Of a stretch of 64,000 nt of DNA, positions 47,496 to 56,743 are shown piece after piece (the stretch's first letter is position 1; each line of letters opens with the position of its first letter). The notes below the pieces were generated by a model. It saw nothing but the letters and a program-made list of their open reading frames with translations, was not told the DNA's origin and did no database searches. The stretch spans positions 1 to 64,000 of the forward strand of contig CDRNVI010000004.1 of the NCBI GenBank assembly GCA_977017575.1, written 5' to 3'. The DNA comes from Paramoeba atlantica (lineage: Eukaryota > Discosea). Made by a program: the position numbers and the translations under genes.

Positions 47496-48917
47496 TTAGC
47501 ATCCTGTGAGCACGCCTCGGTAATCATGTTCAGATACTCCATCGTATTCGTACTTGTATTTATTAGACGGCTTGACTCGCTGGCTAAACAAAGTAAGCAT
47601 TTCGCGCACAAAGGTACGTGTGTCGGCCTCCTCGCTCCCTTCGAGTTGTGAGAATATAAAGGGAAGGAAAGCAATGGGCTCTTCAGTTAGCGCGAAGCGT
47701 ATCGTTTGCAAAGGTGTAAACTTCTTTTTCCTTACACAGAACTGTATGGCCTCAAGTGCTATCTCGAAATTTATACACACTGCTGTGGAAAATCCAAAAA
47801 CTCGCAGCATTGGAACGTACTCTTCTGCTTTCAAGCCCAAAACTATAGCACGGACCTTAGGATCAAACGTCTCCTTCATATAAGGAACTCTAAGAGCACG
47901 GAACCCCATGGTGGTAACATTCATGATATGCTTTGAATCGGGAAAACTCAATACATGCTTTGAAAAAAATAGAGCATTTCGTTTGTTTCGTTGGACTTCC
48001 TCTCTCCGGGTTTTTGAAGAAAGCTTTCCTATGCAGCCCAGGTCTTCCTCTGGATTCAACGTTAGTATCTGGAAAAGGACTCGTAGTTGGTATTCCGCCG
48101 TAAGATTCGGAGGATGATCGGGTGTAGAGCACCCGAGTGATGGTTTTTGGACTTCTTGCTGTAGTATTCCAGTACCAAAGCCTTCAATCCATACAGGGAT
48201 AGTTGGAGGGATGCTGAACAGGAAATTGCACCCTCTTGCCGCCATTAGGGCATGTAGTCGATAGGAAGCATATTCTCGCACGGCACCTAACCCCGGGGTG
48301 TACTCTTTTTCAAAAGGGAATCGACCTGCGTGAGTATGCATGCGGTAGTTCAGTGTTCCGACCTCCAAATTCGTTGGTCGGAAATTAAATAGAATATCCG
48401 GCTGACTCCATAAATCCAGAATTCTATGTGATGCACGGACGGTATAAGAATTGCCTGACATCGGTCGTCCCTCCTCCTTTTCAATGTGGTAGCCCCGCTT
48501 GTTGCCAAACACTTCTTGAGCTTTGCGCAACAAAGCTATTTCGAACTCGTTCAGAGAACTTTCTTCGACTAGAGACTGAACGGCTCGAGAAATAGAGTTA
48601 TCAAAATTCGGTGATACGAATTGAGTCGCAAGTCGGAAAGGCGACGCGAATAGTGGTTGACCCCCAAGAGGGGAGTTAGAAGAGTCTTCACGTGGGGGAA
48701 GGATGGGGGAGAGCTCTTCAATATCATGCGGCATCGGTGGAGCTAATGTTTCTCTTAGAGAGCGCACATTTTCATGAACTTTTGGCCGCGAACGGGAAGC
48801 AGATTTCTCTCTGTTCCCATGTTTCGAAATTCTCGGGACGGGGGTTCTCGTTTGAAACGTTTTCTCCTCATGGCAGCACAGCCCAAGACAGCTGAGTAGG
48901 CCAACGAAGATCAGCAT
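47496..48917 (-). CDS. Secreted kinase-fold-like protein II (FAM20/PI4K-like)
   Basis: 473 residues, the shortest of the three paralogues. The N-terminus MLIFVGLLSCLGLCCHEEKT is a signal peptide. After a basic linker, the domain shows ILFNFRPTNLEVG (about 175), GAVREYASYRLHALMAARGC, FSIPPTIPVWIEGFGTGILQ, then LFQILTLNPEEDLG (about 277), where the FAM20 catalytic aspartate position appears as Glu, and FFSKHVLSFPD at the metal-motif position. The lysine of the usual FKP motif is arginine (FRP). The tail GFSTAVCINFEIALEAIQFC then FTPLQTIRFAL matches genes I and III. Loss of several key positions suggests a pseudokinase. Confidence 0.72.
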   Translation of the reverse strand: MLIFVGLLSCLGLCCHEEKTFQTRTPVPRISKHGNREKSASRSRPKVHENVRSLRETLAPPMPHDIEELSPILPPREDSSNSPLGGQPLFASPFRLATQFVSPNFDNSISRAVQSLVEESSLNEFEIALLRKAQEVFGNKRGYHIEKEEGRPMSGNSYTVRASHRILDLWSQPDILFNFRPTNLEVGTLNYRMHTHAGRFPFEKEYTPGLGAVREYASYRLHALMAARGCNFLFSIPPTIPVWIEGFGTGILQQEVQKPSLGCSTPDHPPNLTAEYQLRVLFQILTLNPEEDLGCIGKLSSKTRREEVQRNKRNALFFSKHVLSFPDSKHIMNVTTMGFRALRVPYMKETFDPKVRAIVLGLKAEEYVPMLRVFGFSTAVCINFEIALEAIQFCVRKKKFTPLQTIRFALTEEPIAFLPFIFSQLEGSEEADTRTFVREMLTLFSQRVKPSNKYKYEYDGVSEHDYRGVLTGC

Positions 48918-49227
48918 TCGCGTTAGAAAAAGGCTGGGAATTCACTGCAAGAAATCTTTGAAAAGGTAAAAATAATCTATAGATACCTGTGATTGACTTA
49001 TCAGTGTAGTGGTTCAGACGACTTATGCTAGTTTATAAAATTTGGTACGACAAAATTTTAGTTTAACCGTCCTACTTCTAGTTCAAAGTTATGTACAAAA
49101 TAACGAAAAAAGGATATACACAAAATGCAAGTAGATAATAAGAGCGCAAACGCAAACTTACCATGAAAATACACAGAAAAGCTCAAAGATGGTTGGTTAG
49201 GTATTTACAAAGTGAAGGCTTCTAACT
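48918..49227. other. Intergenic region, nothing recognised
   Basis: AT-rich spacer between kinase-like genes II and III. No gene or repeat. Confidence 0.45.
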
Positions 49228-52200
49228 CTACCACCGGTATTCCTCACGCATGAGTCTACGGAAATTCCACACGTAGGGCCGCAAAAATTGTTTTATATTG
49301 TAGAGCCAACGTCGCCACCATGAAATTTTAGAACCTGAAACCGTGTGCTCAAAGGCCATTTTTGTGTAGGCAGAGGGAATGACTTTTTCGTCCCCCTCGT
49401 AGTGTGTGAGAGCTCTGCCCCAGCTCACCGCAGAACGATCAATTAACTGTCCGTCGGGACCCGTTCGAAGGCGTGAGGGACAAACCTCAAGGCCCCTCGG
49501 ACTTTTGCTGTAGTCCGGTTGGGCTATCGTATCACAATGGTACGCATTGGGTACAAAGATTTCATTTAACGAATGATCAAGAATGCGTTCAAAGTGTTGC
49601 CATTGTTCCTCACTGAACGCTCCGTTTTCCCGCGGTAGACGGATGTATAAAATAGCGAAAAAATTAACAGGACGTTGTGTGTAAAGGAATCGCATGGCTT
49701 GAATCGGAGTAAGGCCTCGCAACGCGCACGCTTGGATGACACGAATCGCGATTTGAACATTGGTTTGTATTGTAGGCGAGAACTTCAGATTCTCCAGCAG
49801 TTCCTGAAACTGGTCCATTTTTAACGCACGGAGAAAGGCATCTACGGGGGGTAGGAATGGAATGTCAAGGTATGGCGTCCTGGTTAAGCGTAGTGACAGA
49901 TCGGTAATACTCAGCATTTTTTCGGTGTCTGGGAGAATGTACGCGTTGTTCGTACTGTACAGACCGGGACGAAAAAATGTTTGCGCGGCATGGGTTTGTT
50001 CCTGCGCGATAACCCCCGCGGTTAGGAGCTCTCGTATGTGACCGTAAATTGTGCCTTGCGTATAGGAGTTCATGGTTAGCAGGTTGAATATGTGGTTCAT
50101 TTGACAATCAACCATGTAGTCAAGTGACATGGGGTGGTGAAAATCGGGAACGGTAACTGGTAGAACTCTTTCCTGTAAGTAGCCGCCACCTAAACCACCA
50201 ATGCGCAAGGGGAGACCGGTAGGAATACGGAAACCCACGCGTACTGCGGTCATCGCATTCACTATTGGGTTCAAACGATGGGCCGCTATCTCACGATGAA
50301 CACCTTGACCCTTCGGAAAGGCACGGTGAAATGCAAACTTGTACCCGGAATGATATTTTCTGAACATCGTTGTGCCCATTTCTAGATTTACGGGCTTGAA
50401 TGTTGCAATCGGGGTACCATAATAACCTTCTAAAGGAGGTAGCTCGTGGATGATGTATGCAATACCGGGTAGGTAGTTTTTGCAAACACTCAGGAAGTAG
50501 CGCTGCGGTGTGAGTATGTGTCGTACATGCTGTCCAAGAATTGCCTGCCGAGCGCTTAACGTGTCGTCGGCAAGCCCATCCACAAGCAGAAGCTCACGCA
50601 CGAAGTCTTGTCGCGGTTGGATGGTTACTTTTTCTTCTGGGAGTCGCACCGGAATCTCGCCCTCTACGGTCGTTCGGACAATGGAAAGAGCGTACTGCAA
50701 CGCCTCTCGGGGATCTAAGTCTGGAGTTTCCTCAGATTCCTTTTCTTCAAAGACTGGCGTAAGCGACGGTGAGCTATCCGTGTCTGACAATTTCGACGAG
50801 GACGCTAGTTCTCGACTCCTCGGTTGATGAGGTGATGACACACCCATGTCTAGGTCCTCCAAAGCTTCTTCCTCATTCTCACTCTCCTCTTCAATCCTAT
50901 TTTCTGTCCTCCGCGGGCGCGTTGAGGGTCGAGTCAGCCTCATTAAATCACTCGAGGAGCTGCTTCTCGAAAGCGACGAGTGCAGACGATTTATTTTCTC
51001 CGGAGCCATCGAGCGTGGTCGTCGAAGCTCGCTACCCCAGCGCTCTCGCATTCTCTCCGCGACGTTGGGTAAACTGGACATGGGGCTTAAATCTCCCGCC
51101 TCTTTCTTTTGCACATACTGGTGCACATCCGAGAGGGAGGAGTATTTGCTTCGTCGGGACAAGGGGGCTGTGAATCGCTTATCTTTAGTAAGACCTCCCA
51201 TCGTAAGCAATGCTACCGGTCCCAATGACTCCCTTCTCTTTGGTGTTTGGGAAGGAGAAGGCATCGGAGGGGTCATGGGAGGGAGACTTCGTGAGGCACT
51301 ACTCTCCGGTGTGCGTTGCAGACGCGGACTCTGTCGTGGACTGGCTCGTGGGGTTGACCGCGTTTTTAACTCACGCTCCTCGTTCTCTAGTTTGTTTTGT
51401 AATTCTTGCTTCCACCATCCACGGTGTTGTTGGGGTTCGGAGGAAGACAGAGTGGCTCCCAAAGCGACGCTTTGAGATCGCTGGATCGGAGGAACAGGTT
51501 TTTGGGCGTGCGGTGGTTCAATCGAGCGCCTCCTTCGCGGGGTTTCTTTTCCCGTGATCTTTGTAGGGTCGACAGGAGGTTTCGCAGCTTTCTGCGCAGG
51601 CAATGTACCTTCTTTTCGTCCAATTCGTGGAGGGGTTGCTTGAGGTTTGAAATACCTGTTTATGCTAAATATGCCATGTTTCTCTCGAGGAGACTTCTTT
51701 CGGGTAGAGCCCTGGGATGGGTGTGTTGGGCTGCTCAGTTCAGATGTACTTTGCGAAAACACAGAGGTTAACGGCTTCGATCGAAGTGGTACTTGTTCTG
51801 TAATCGGTGCTGAGGTAGGTCGAGGAGGAGGAATGCGACGTCCTTGAAAAGTCTCCTCTACAGAGGTCTGTGAAGGTAAGGAAGCATTGTCAGAGGAGCC
51901 CTCCACGTTCAAAGGCTTGGATGATCGCCTCGACCCGAATTTTCCGATGGCGGAGAGAACTTTTTCCTGAGATTTACGTCGGGGAGCAAGTGTTTCGCGG
52001 AGTTCAAAGCTTCGTACACGTTGCGGTTCCTTAAAAACAGGCTGTGCTTGTGTCTTTTCCGTAGTCGGAGTTACTGGTGTCTGCCGCCCAACAGACGACC
52101 GGTTAGTATCATCAAGATTTTGTTGTTCTTGTGCCCTAGAAACTGACATGCGCCTTAGACGAGCGTCTCGTGAAGGATTGCTCTCGGCAGATTCCCGGAG

Positions 52201-52875
52201 TATTCGCTCTGCGCCGTACGGCACTTTGCGTTGAAAGGAGGTTTGCAACGAGGGAAGTGTCGAGTACTGGAAACGACCCAGCATCGTTGTGCTGGACGGA
52301 GGACCCATATACTGCCTTGGAATTCCTATTTGATGCACAGGTAGTTCCCCTTCAAAGCGAGGCGGGCTTTCCTCCGGAGAAGATGCACCTGGTCGTTCAG
52401 GCATTGGATACGGCTGTGATGCATTCCTACGACCGGATTTGGGGGCCGGAATATATGGTCGACCGGATCGAGCAATCTTGCGTCGATCTTGAACAGGGTG
52501 TGGAACAGGGCTATCAATCGACAAGCGACGCCTTTGTTGCGGATCTTTCGGAAGCATCGTCACAGGCGCAGGGATTAACTCCTCAGAAGGCGAATGTAAA
52601 TGTGCTTCAACAGACGAATCAGCGACACCATGCGGGGTCGTGGCGGGTTCCGTAACCTGCGAATGCTCCTTGGTATCTGGATGTTGAACATCCGACTGAG
52701 GACTCTTCGAACTACCTTCCTTTTCAATAAAGGGGAGAGAAGCATTTCCGAGTCTTGCGGCGTCTTGTTGTTTGGGAAGTCCGGCGCTCTCCTTCGATGT
52801 GTTTTTAGTAGTGTCATGTAAATCGCTTCCAAGGAGATTCGACAGCAACAGCAATATTATCAGACTTCTCCTCAT
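49228..52875 (-). CDS. Secreted kinase-fold-like protein III (FAM20/PI4K-like), very long
   Basis: 1215 residues from ATG 52875 (MRRSLIILLLLSNLLGSDLH, a signal peptide). Residues 25-740 are Ser/Pro/Arg-rich and disordered with many RRxS and SP sites. The domain begins near 745: PIATFKPVNLEMG (about 822), GVHREIAAHRLNPIV, FRIPTGLPLRIGGLGGGYLQ, IFNLLTMNSYTQG (about 929), where the catalytic Asp position reads Tyr, and NNAYILPDTEKMLSITD at the metal-motif position. The tail KFSPTIQTNVQIAIRVIQAC then GLTPIQAMRFLYT matches genes I and II. A lone codon pair before the ATG is not methionine. A family of secreted kinase-like proteins is inferred; substrates are unknown. Confidence 0.75.
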   Translation of the reverse strand: MRRSLIILLLLSNLLGSDLHDTTKNTSKESAGLPKQQDAARLGNASLPFIEKEGSSKSPQSDVQHPDTKEHSQVTEPATTPHGVADSSVEAHLHSPSEELIPAPVTMLPKDPQQRRRLSIDSPVPHPVQDRRKIARSGRPYIPAPKSGRRNASQPYPMPERPGASSPEESPPRFEGELPVHQIGIPRQYMGPPSSTTMLGRFQYSTLPSLQTSFQRKVPYGAERILRESAESNPSRDARLRRMSVSRAQEQQNLDDTNRSSVGRQTPVTPTTEKTQAQPVFKEPQRVRSFELRETLAPRRKSQEKVLSAIGKFGSRRSSKPLNVEGSSDNASLPSQTSVEETFQGRRIPPPRPTSAPITEQVPLRSKPLTSVFSQSTSELSSPTHPSQGSTRKKSPREKHGIFSINRYFKPQATPPRIGRKEGTLPAQKAAKPPVDPTKITGKETPRRRRSIEPPHAQKPVPPIQRSQSVALGATLSSSEPQQHRGWWKQELQNKLENEERELKTRSTPRASPRQSPRLQRTPESSASRSLPPMTPPMPSPSQTPKRRESLGPVALLTMGGLTKDKRFTAPLSRRSKYSSLSDVHQYVQKKEAGDLSPMSSLPNVAERMRERWGSELRRPRSMAPEKINRLHSSLSRSSSSSDLMRLTRPSTRPRRTENRIEEESENEEEALEDLDMGVSSPHQPRSRELASSSKLSDTDSSPSLTPVFEEKESEETPDLDPREALQYALSIVRTTVEGEIPVRLPEEKVTIQPRQDFVRELLLVDGLADDTLSARQAILGQHVRHILTPQRYFLSVCKNYLPGIAYIIHELPPLEGYYGTPIATFKPVNLEMGTTMFRKYHSGYKFAFHRAFPKGQGVHREIAAHRLNPIVNAMTAVRVGFRIPTGLPLRIGGLGGGYLQERVLPVTVPDFHHPMSLDYMVDCQMNHIFNLLTMNSYTQGTIYGHIRELLTAGVIAQEQTHAAQTFFRPGLYSTNNAYILPDTEKMLSITDLSLRLTRTPYLDIPFLPPVDAFLRALKMDQFQELLENLKFSPTIQTNVQIAIRVIQACALRGLTPIQAMRFLYTQRPVNFFAILYIRLPRENGAFSEEQWQHFERILDHSLNEIFVPNAYHCDTIAQPDYSKSPRGLEVCPSRLRTGPDGQLIDRSAVSWGRALTHYEGDEKVIPSAYTKMAFEHTVSGSKISWWRRWLYNIKQFLRPYVWNFRRLMREEYRW

Positions 52876-53078
52876 GTTCACGTTTCGGCCGTCGAGTAGT
52901 TCGCCGTGACTAACTATTGATGCATTTTATAGTCAGAAGTACAAGCGTGAAAGCATAACCGATTATTAGCCCAATGATTTTTAATATTACGTTCCTGAAC
53001 ACCGTAAATCAGGTGCTAATATTTATAGTTTTCTGATCACCCCTATGTAAGATACCATGTATTATACGCACTCCACCT

Positions 53079-53810
53079 TCAATGAATCATACACAACCCC
53101 GTCCCCCCGATTCCCTCCTTCATTGCCTGGAACTGGTCTAGAATCCTCCCATCCCAGGCGCGCACGCACACAATGCGTATCGCCCCCGCGGCGGTCGAGG
53201 ACGCCAGCCTCCGTACCATCATCGGGGACCACTCCGTCTCATTGGTCTCCTCATTGCATCGCACCGCAGTAAAGAACTGCAAAACCCCAGCGCCCTGGTA
53301 GTACTTCAGCTCAACCGCGAACGCCCGGCGGTTGTTAAAATCCCGCATCCCGGCGATGATCCCATGGTAGTGCATAATCCGAGCCACCCCACGAGTCTCC
53401 ACAGTACTCGGGACCACCACAAAGCGTTTCATCCGCTCCGTAGCCTCCATCAGTCGAGCGCCCATGTCATACACCGGTAGCCGCGGTCGTGTACGCAGTG
53501 TGGGCCGGTCCCCATCCATACTCGTGTGATCCTGGACTCTAGAAAACGAATTCCCGTTCTCCTCCTCAAACGAGGTCTGGTAGAGCGCCTGGTGTCCTTT
53601 AACTTGAAAGAACAGCCGGGTTAACGGGTCCGCGGGGAGCTCACTGGAGAACCGCACCCCAGGGAGCCCGGAGCAGTGCCGGGAGAGCTCCGCGGGGTCG
53701 TCCAGGAACATGGTGAGGGAACGCTTGATGGCGTCCACACGAGCCCCGTGGCGTTGCTTGTGGGTGTTCTCCGCGGCAAGGGTGGTGGGGTTCACCGGGC
53801 GCGTTCCCAT
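53079..53810 (-). CDS. Unrecognised protein
   Basis: 243 residues from ATG 53810 (MGTRPVNPTTLAAENTHKQR); the open frame extends upstream to 53930 with other ATGs at 53849 and 53930, but that part is Pro/Leu-rich and unlike the rest. Segments RLMEATERMKRFVVVPSTVE, GVARIMHYHGIIAGMRDFNN, RRAFAVELKYYQGAGVLQFF and AGAIRIVCVRAWDGRILDQF look like a compact alpha/beta domain. There is no signal peptide at the chosen start. I do not recognise it. GC-rich like its kinase-like neighbours. Confidence 0.65.
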   Translation of the reverse strand: MGTRPVNPTTLAAENTHKQRHGARVDAIKRSLTMFLDDPAELSRHCSGLPGVRFSSELPADPLTRLFFQVKGHQALYQTSFEEENGNSFSRVQDHTSMDGDRPTLRTRPRLPVYDMGARLMEATERMKRFVVVPSTVETRGVARIMHYHGIIAGMRDFNNRRAFAVELKYYQGAGVLQFFTAVRCNEETNETEWSPMMVRRLASSTAAGAIRIVCVRAWDGRILDQFQAMKEGIGGTGLCMIH

Positions 53811-54488
53811 GTTGAATACACGGGCGTGGAGGGGGAGGGAGGGGCGCATGGGGGAGGGGGGAAGAGCAAGATAGGATAACGAAGGACTTTTTTTTTGAGG
53901 AGGGAGGAGTATGTAAGTAAGGGGGGTCAACTGGCTACCAGTTTATTGCACGGGATAAAATAAAAATTTTAAAAAAAACGAGGGGCTGCGGGTGTGCATC
54001 ACCGAACCCGCACCGAACCCGCGTTTCGCATTTGGGGCCAAAATGAACTATTCTAGTCCGAAAAAGTACGTTTAGCGTGCAAAGAGTAGCTTGAAATGCG
54101 GTCTTTTTGCGCTTTACATGGGCCCAATTGTTCTTCTAAATCACTCTTGACGTTTTTTCCGACACTGTTCTTTTTTAGTGCCCCCCCTGATTTAGTGTTG
54201 AGTGAAATTCGAAAAAATTCACACTAAATAGGGGGGTAAGAAATCTCCTCCCTTAAAAAAGGCGCGCCACAAGATAATGGAATCTTTTTTCTTTTAAGTT
54301 TTTGTGGTATCATATTCATGCAAAATAAGAAATCATCTTCGGAATAACTAGGCTCTACAACTACTAGACTCTGCGCTACGCCTGAAGATGGTTACATTCA
54401 AGGAAAATTGCATACTTTTCCCTTTTCTCCAAATTTACATAACTTATCACCTCGTACTTATCAATCGCTTCTTGAGCATCGAATTGCC
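53811..54488. repeat. Non-coding zone with inverted repeat at 54176-54237
   Basis: AGTGCCCCCCCTGATTTAGT (left) and ACACTAAATAGGGGGGTA (right, 54221-54238) are inverted with about 22 bases between, and the inner GTGAA...TTCAC continues the fold. It may be a foldback element or fused transposon ends. A CACCGAACCCG motif is doubled near 54000-54015. No gene. Confidence 0.55.
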
Positions 54489-54800
54489 TCATTCAATTAT
54501 TTTTGTGTGCACACCTTCTGGTGTTACCCATTCATTCCGATGGAATACGTGGATCCAGCGGTACTTGCCTGAGAAACCTGTCTGGTTGTGGCGTGCTCCA
54601 TCGGTCGAGATGCGACAACGGAGTGCACGAGCCTTTTCTTCAACGAGTGGTATCAACGTTTCCGCTCTCCTATCGGGTACGGAAGTCCGCCAAATTTTGT
54701 ATGAGATCTTAATCACACAAGAGCACTTGTATCATTCCAAGCACCCACGTCCGTTAAAGCCAACTGCTCTGCGCATCTCGTGTCGGGGCATCCAGAGCAG
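54489..54800 (-). pseudogene. Merlin/ISXO2-like (IS1595-type) transposase fragment
   Basis: A minus-strand stretch reads TSVPDRRAETLIPLVEEKAR, then RISTDGARHN, FSGKYRWIHVFHRNEWVTPE and GVHTKIIE, ending at a stop at 54489. Its order, V-x-DR-x-x-x-TLxPLI...I-x-SDxWxxY...YxHxxVxHxxxFVxPxxGVHTxxIE, is that of Merlin DNA transposons and bacterial ISXO2 transposases, including the second acidic residue and the GVHT-x-x-IE box. No initiation codon and no N-terminal catalytic block are seen, so it is a fragment. The plus-strand frame over the same bases (54388-54858) is a shadow. Confidence 0.6.
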
Positions 54801-55078
54801 ACCATTGAGATACAAGAATAGCGAGAAAAAAATGTTCTTAGTGAATAGCAATAAGTAAAGTTTATATCACTTCGTAAGATGCTTTTCTGCACAATTTTTG
54901 TTCAGAATAAACAGATATTACTTATTTTTTAAAAAGTGTACAATCTTCCTTGAATTCCACCATAAAATTCAAGGGAGGATCGTGGACAGATGAGAAAATG
55001 CATCGTTCGCAAGCGCCTTGTCAAGTTTTGCCGGGTTTTGCTTGGTTTGTCAGGACACCTATTTTTTTTGGGGGGGGG

Positions 55079-55249
55079 GTCATTTTGGGGAGGCGTGCCA
55101 CGGCTTCAAGAAGAGGTATTTTGTGAAAACAACGGCGTAGAAAGCAGGTAGAGGTCTCAAACTCTCAAAACACAATATGTGAAACGTTTTTGAAAAACTC
55201 TTTTTTATGCCATGTTTTTTGCGAAGTTGATTTGTTTTTGAATTTTCAA
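55079..55249. repeat. Dispersed copy of the 20-kb T-rich repeat
   Basis: CGTGCCACGGC, GTGAAAACAACGGCGTAGAA-AGC and AAACTCTCAAAACACAATAT parallel 20280-20460 (AACAACGGCGTAGAAAGC, CCCAAACTATCAAAATACAA) in order. The end matches the TTTGCxxAGTTGA block. Confidence 0.75.
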
Positions 55250-55251
55250 AA

Positions 55252-55503
55252 ACTTCTCTCGAATGGCTACGCAAGAGTAGTGTCGAGAAGAATACCATCA
55301 AATACGCCCCGGACCGTCTTCCTCCTCCTGATCTTACCCAGCGAATGGAGGATAACATCATTGAGATGTGCGCACAGTCGATAACGACGCGCATTCGCCA
55401 ACTCTCTGATCCGGAGAGTAATGTTCTCATGTCCTTATGTAATGTCCCAATCGACATTGACATTTTGTTGCAGGGACTCCTCCTTTTGACGAAGGCGCGA
55501 TAA
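55252..55503 (+). pseudogene. Orphan protein-coding fragment, unrecognised
   Basis: A plus-strand open stretch of 83 codons without an ATG start ends at TAA 55501-55503. It reads TSLEWLRKSSVEKNTIKYAP, DRLPPPDLTQRMEDNIIEMC, AQSITTRIRQLSDPESNVLM and SLCNVPIDIDILLQGLLLLT, with strong protein-like character. It begins exactly where the dispersed repeat ends, suggesting a captured or truncated gene end. I recognise no family. Confidence 0.4.
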
Positions 55504-56743
55504 GCAGGACTTCTTTGTTAAAGACGCCGAAAAGTCGGAAATACATGGCGTAAAGGGAGCCGAAATACCCGGACACTGGCGCTGGAATCCGACAAAACAG
55601 GCTGGAACTTAGATGTCAGTGAGGTTCCATTTGATGCCATCACAATTTTTCGAATCAACGTATGATGTAATTTTTAAAGAAGTGTTATGGTGGGGTATAT
55701 GAAGATAGCAAGCGGGATCGGGAGGTTGTAATTCAATGGTTCAAAACAAGGTGGCGTAGTCCACGAGGTGGTACTACTGAGTACGGCAGAGTGCACCTCG
55801 ATAACAGTAAAAATCTTAAGGAGAAGGTGCAAGAAACACTGCATTGATTTTGTTAAATACGACTTTGGACTGCTTTGGAAAGCAGAATGCATCTGTGGAA
55901 ATTTTGCGAGCGAGAATTCTATCGCGACACGATGGTTATGTTATGTTAGATGCTGAGTCGAAGTATGCAAACAAGTGGAAATCTAGGAAGATTGCTCGTG
56001 TACATTTCTTAAAGATGATACTTAGTATTACTGGAGACCTAATAATACTGGAGACAAAGAAGCAACAAAAGATTACCGCGACAGTACATACACATGAAAC
56101 GAGAACTTCACACTGCTGGGGTCAGTAATGCAGGAAAGTGTCCAGCACATGCCAAGAAATCGGATGTAACATACAAAGCTAGTGAAAAGTGAAACTCAGG
56201 AAAAACAAAATGCTGAAACTCCTACACGATGAAGAACAAACTTTCAAGAGAAAGTTTCGCAAAGCATGAACAAGAAAATGTTTAAGCAGAACGAATAATG
56301 TTATCAGAATAATGTCAGTAACGACGGGGGCCAACTATCCTTCACTATTTTTGGCCAAGTACTTTTTTTCACTACGTAAGAGTGGGCTTTGTGGGCTTTG
56401 CCCGGTTTTGCCTTTCATAGGGTTCAGCCCTCTAAATTAAGTGAATTTTTTCATCTGAGCTGGTCTAAAATTTGTAAATGGAAGAGGGGAAGAGGAAAGA
56501 GTCGTATGTAGCGGATGATGCAACGTTGTTAAGGAGAAATAAGGAGAGGGTGGATGTGCTTACCCGTTTATTACAGGGGATAAACGGTGTGGAAATAAAG
56601 AGTAGTATAAGAAGGACGATAAATTTCGCTCTTGGATTCAAGTTTTGAGCATGTGTGAAATGTAGTCTTACTTCCAAAAAAAATTAATGTCCTGGAATCT
56701 GTAACATGGGGAGGGTTTGTTGTGACTAATACTCATTTAGACA
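55504..56743. other. Decayed non-coding zone
   Basis: Short plus-strand pieces (for example EYGRVHLDNSKNLKEKV near 55775) might be decayed coding sequence, but no family is identifiable. No terminal repeats were found. Confidence 0.4.

Noticed and set aside
54388-54858. 156-codon plus-strand frame
   Set aside because: The opposite strand matches a transposase signature over the same bases; the plus frame has no motif.
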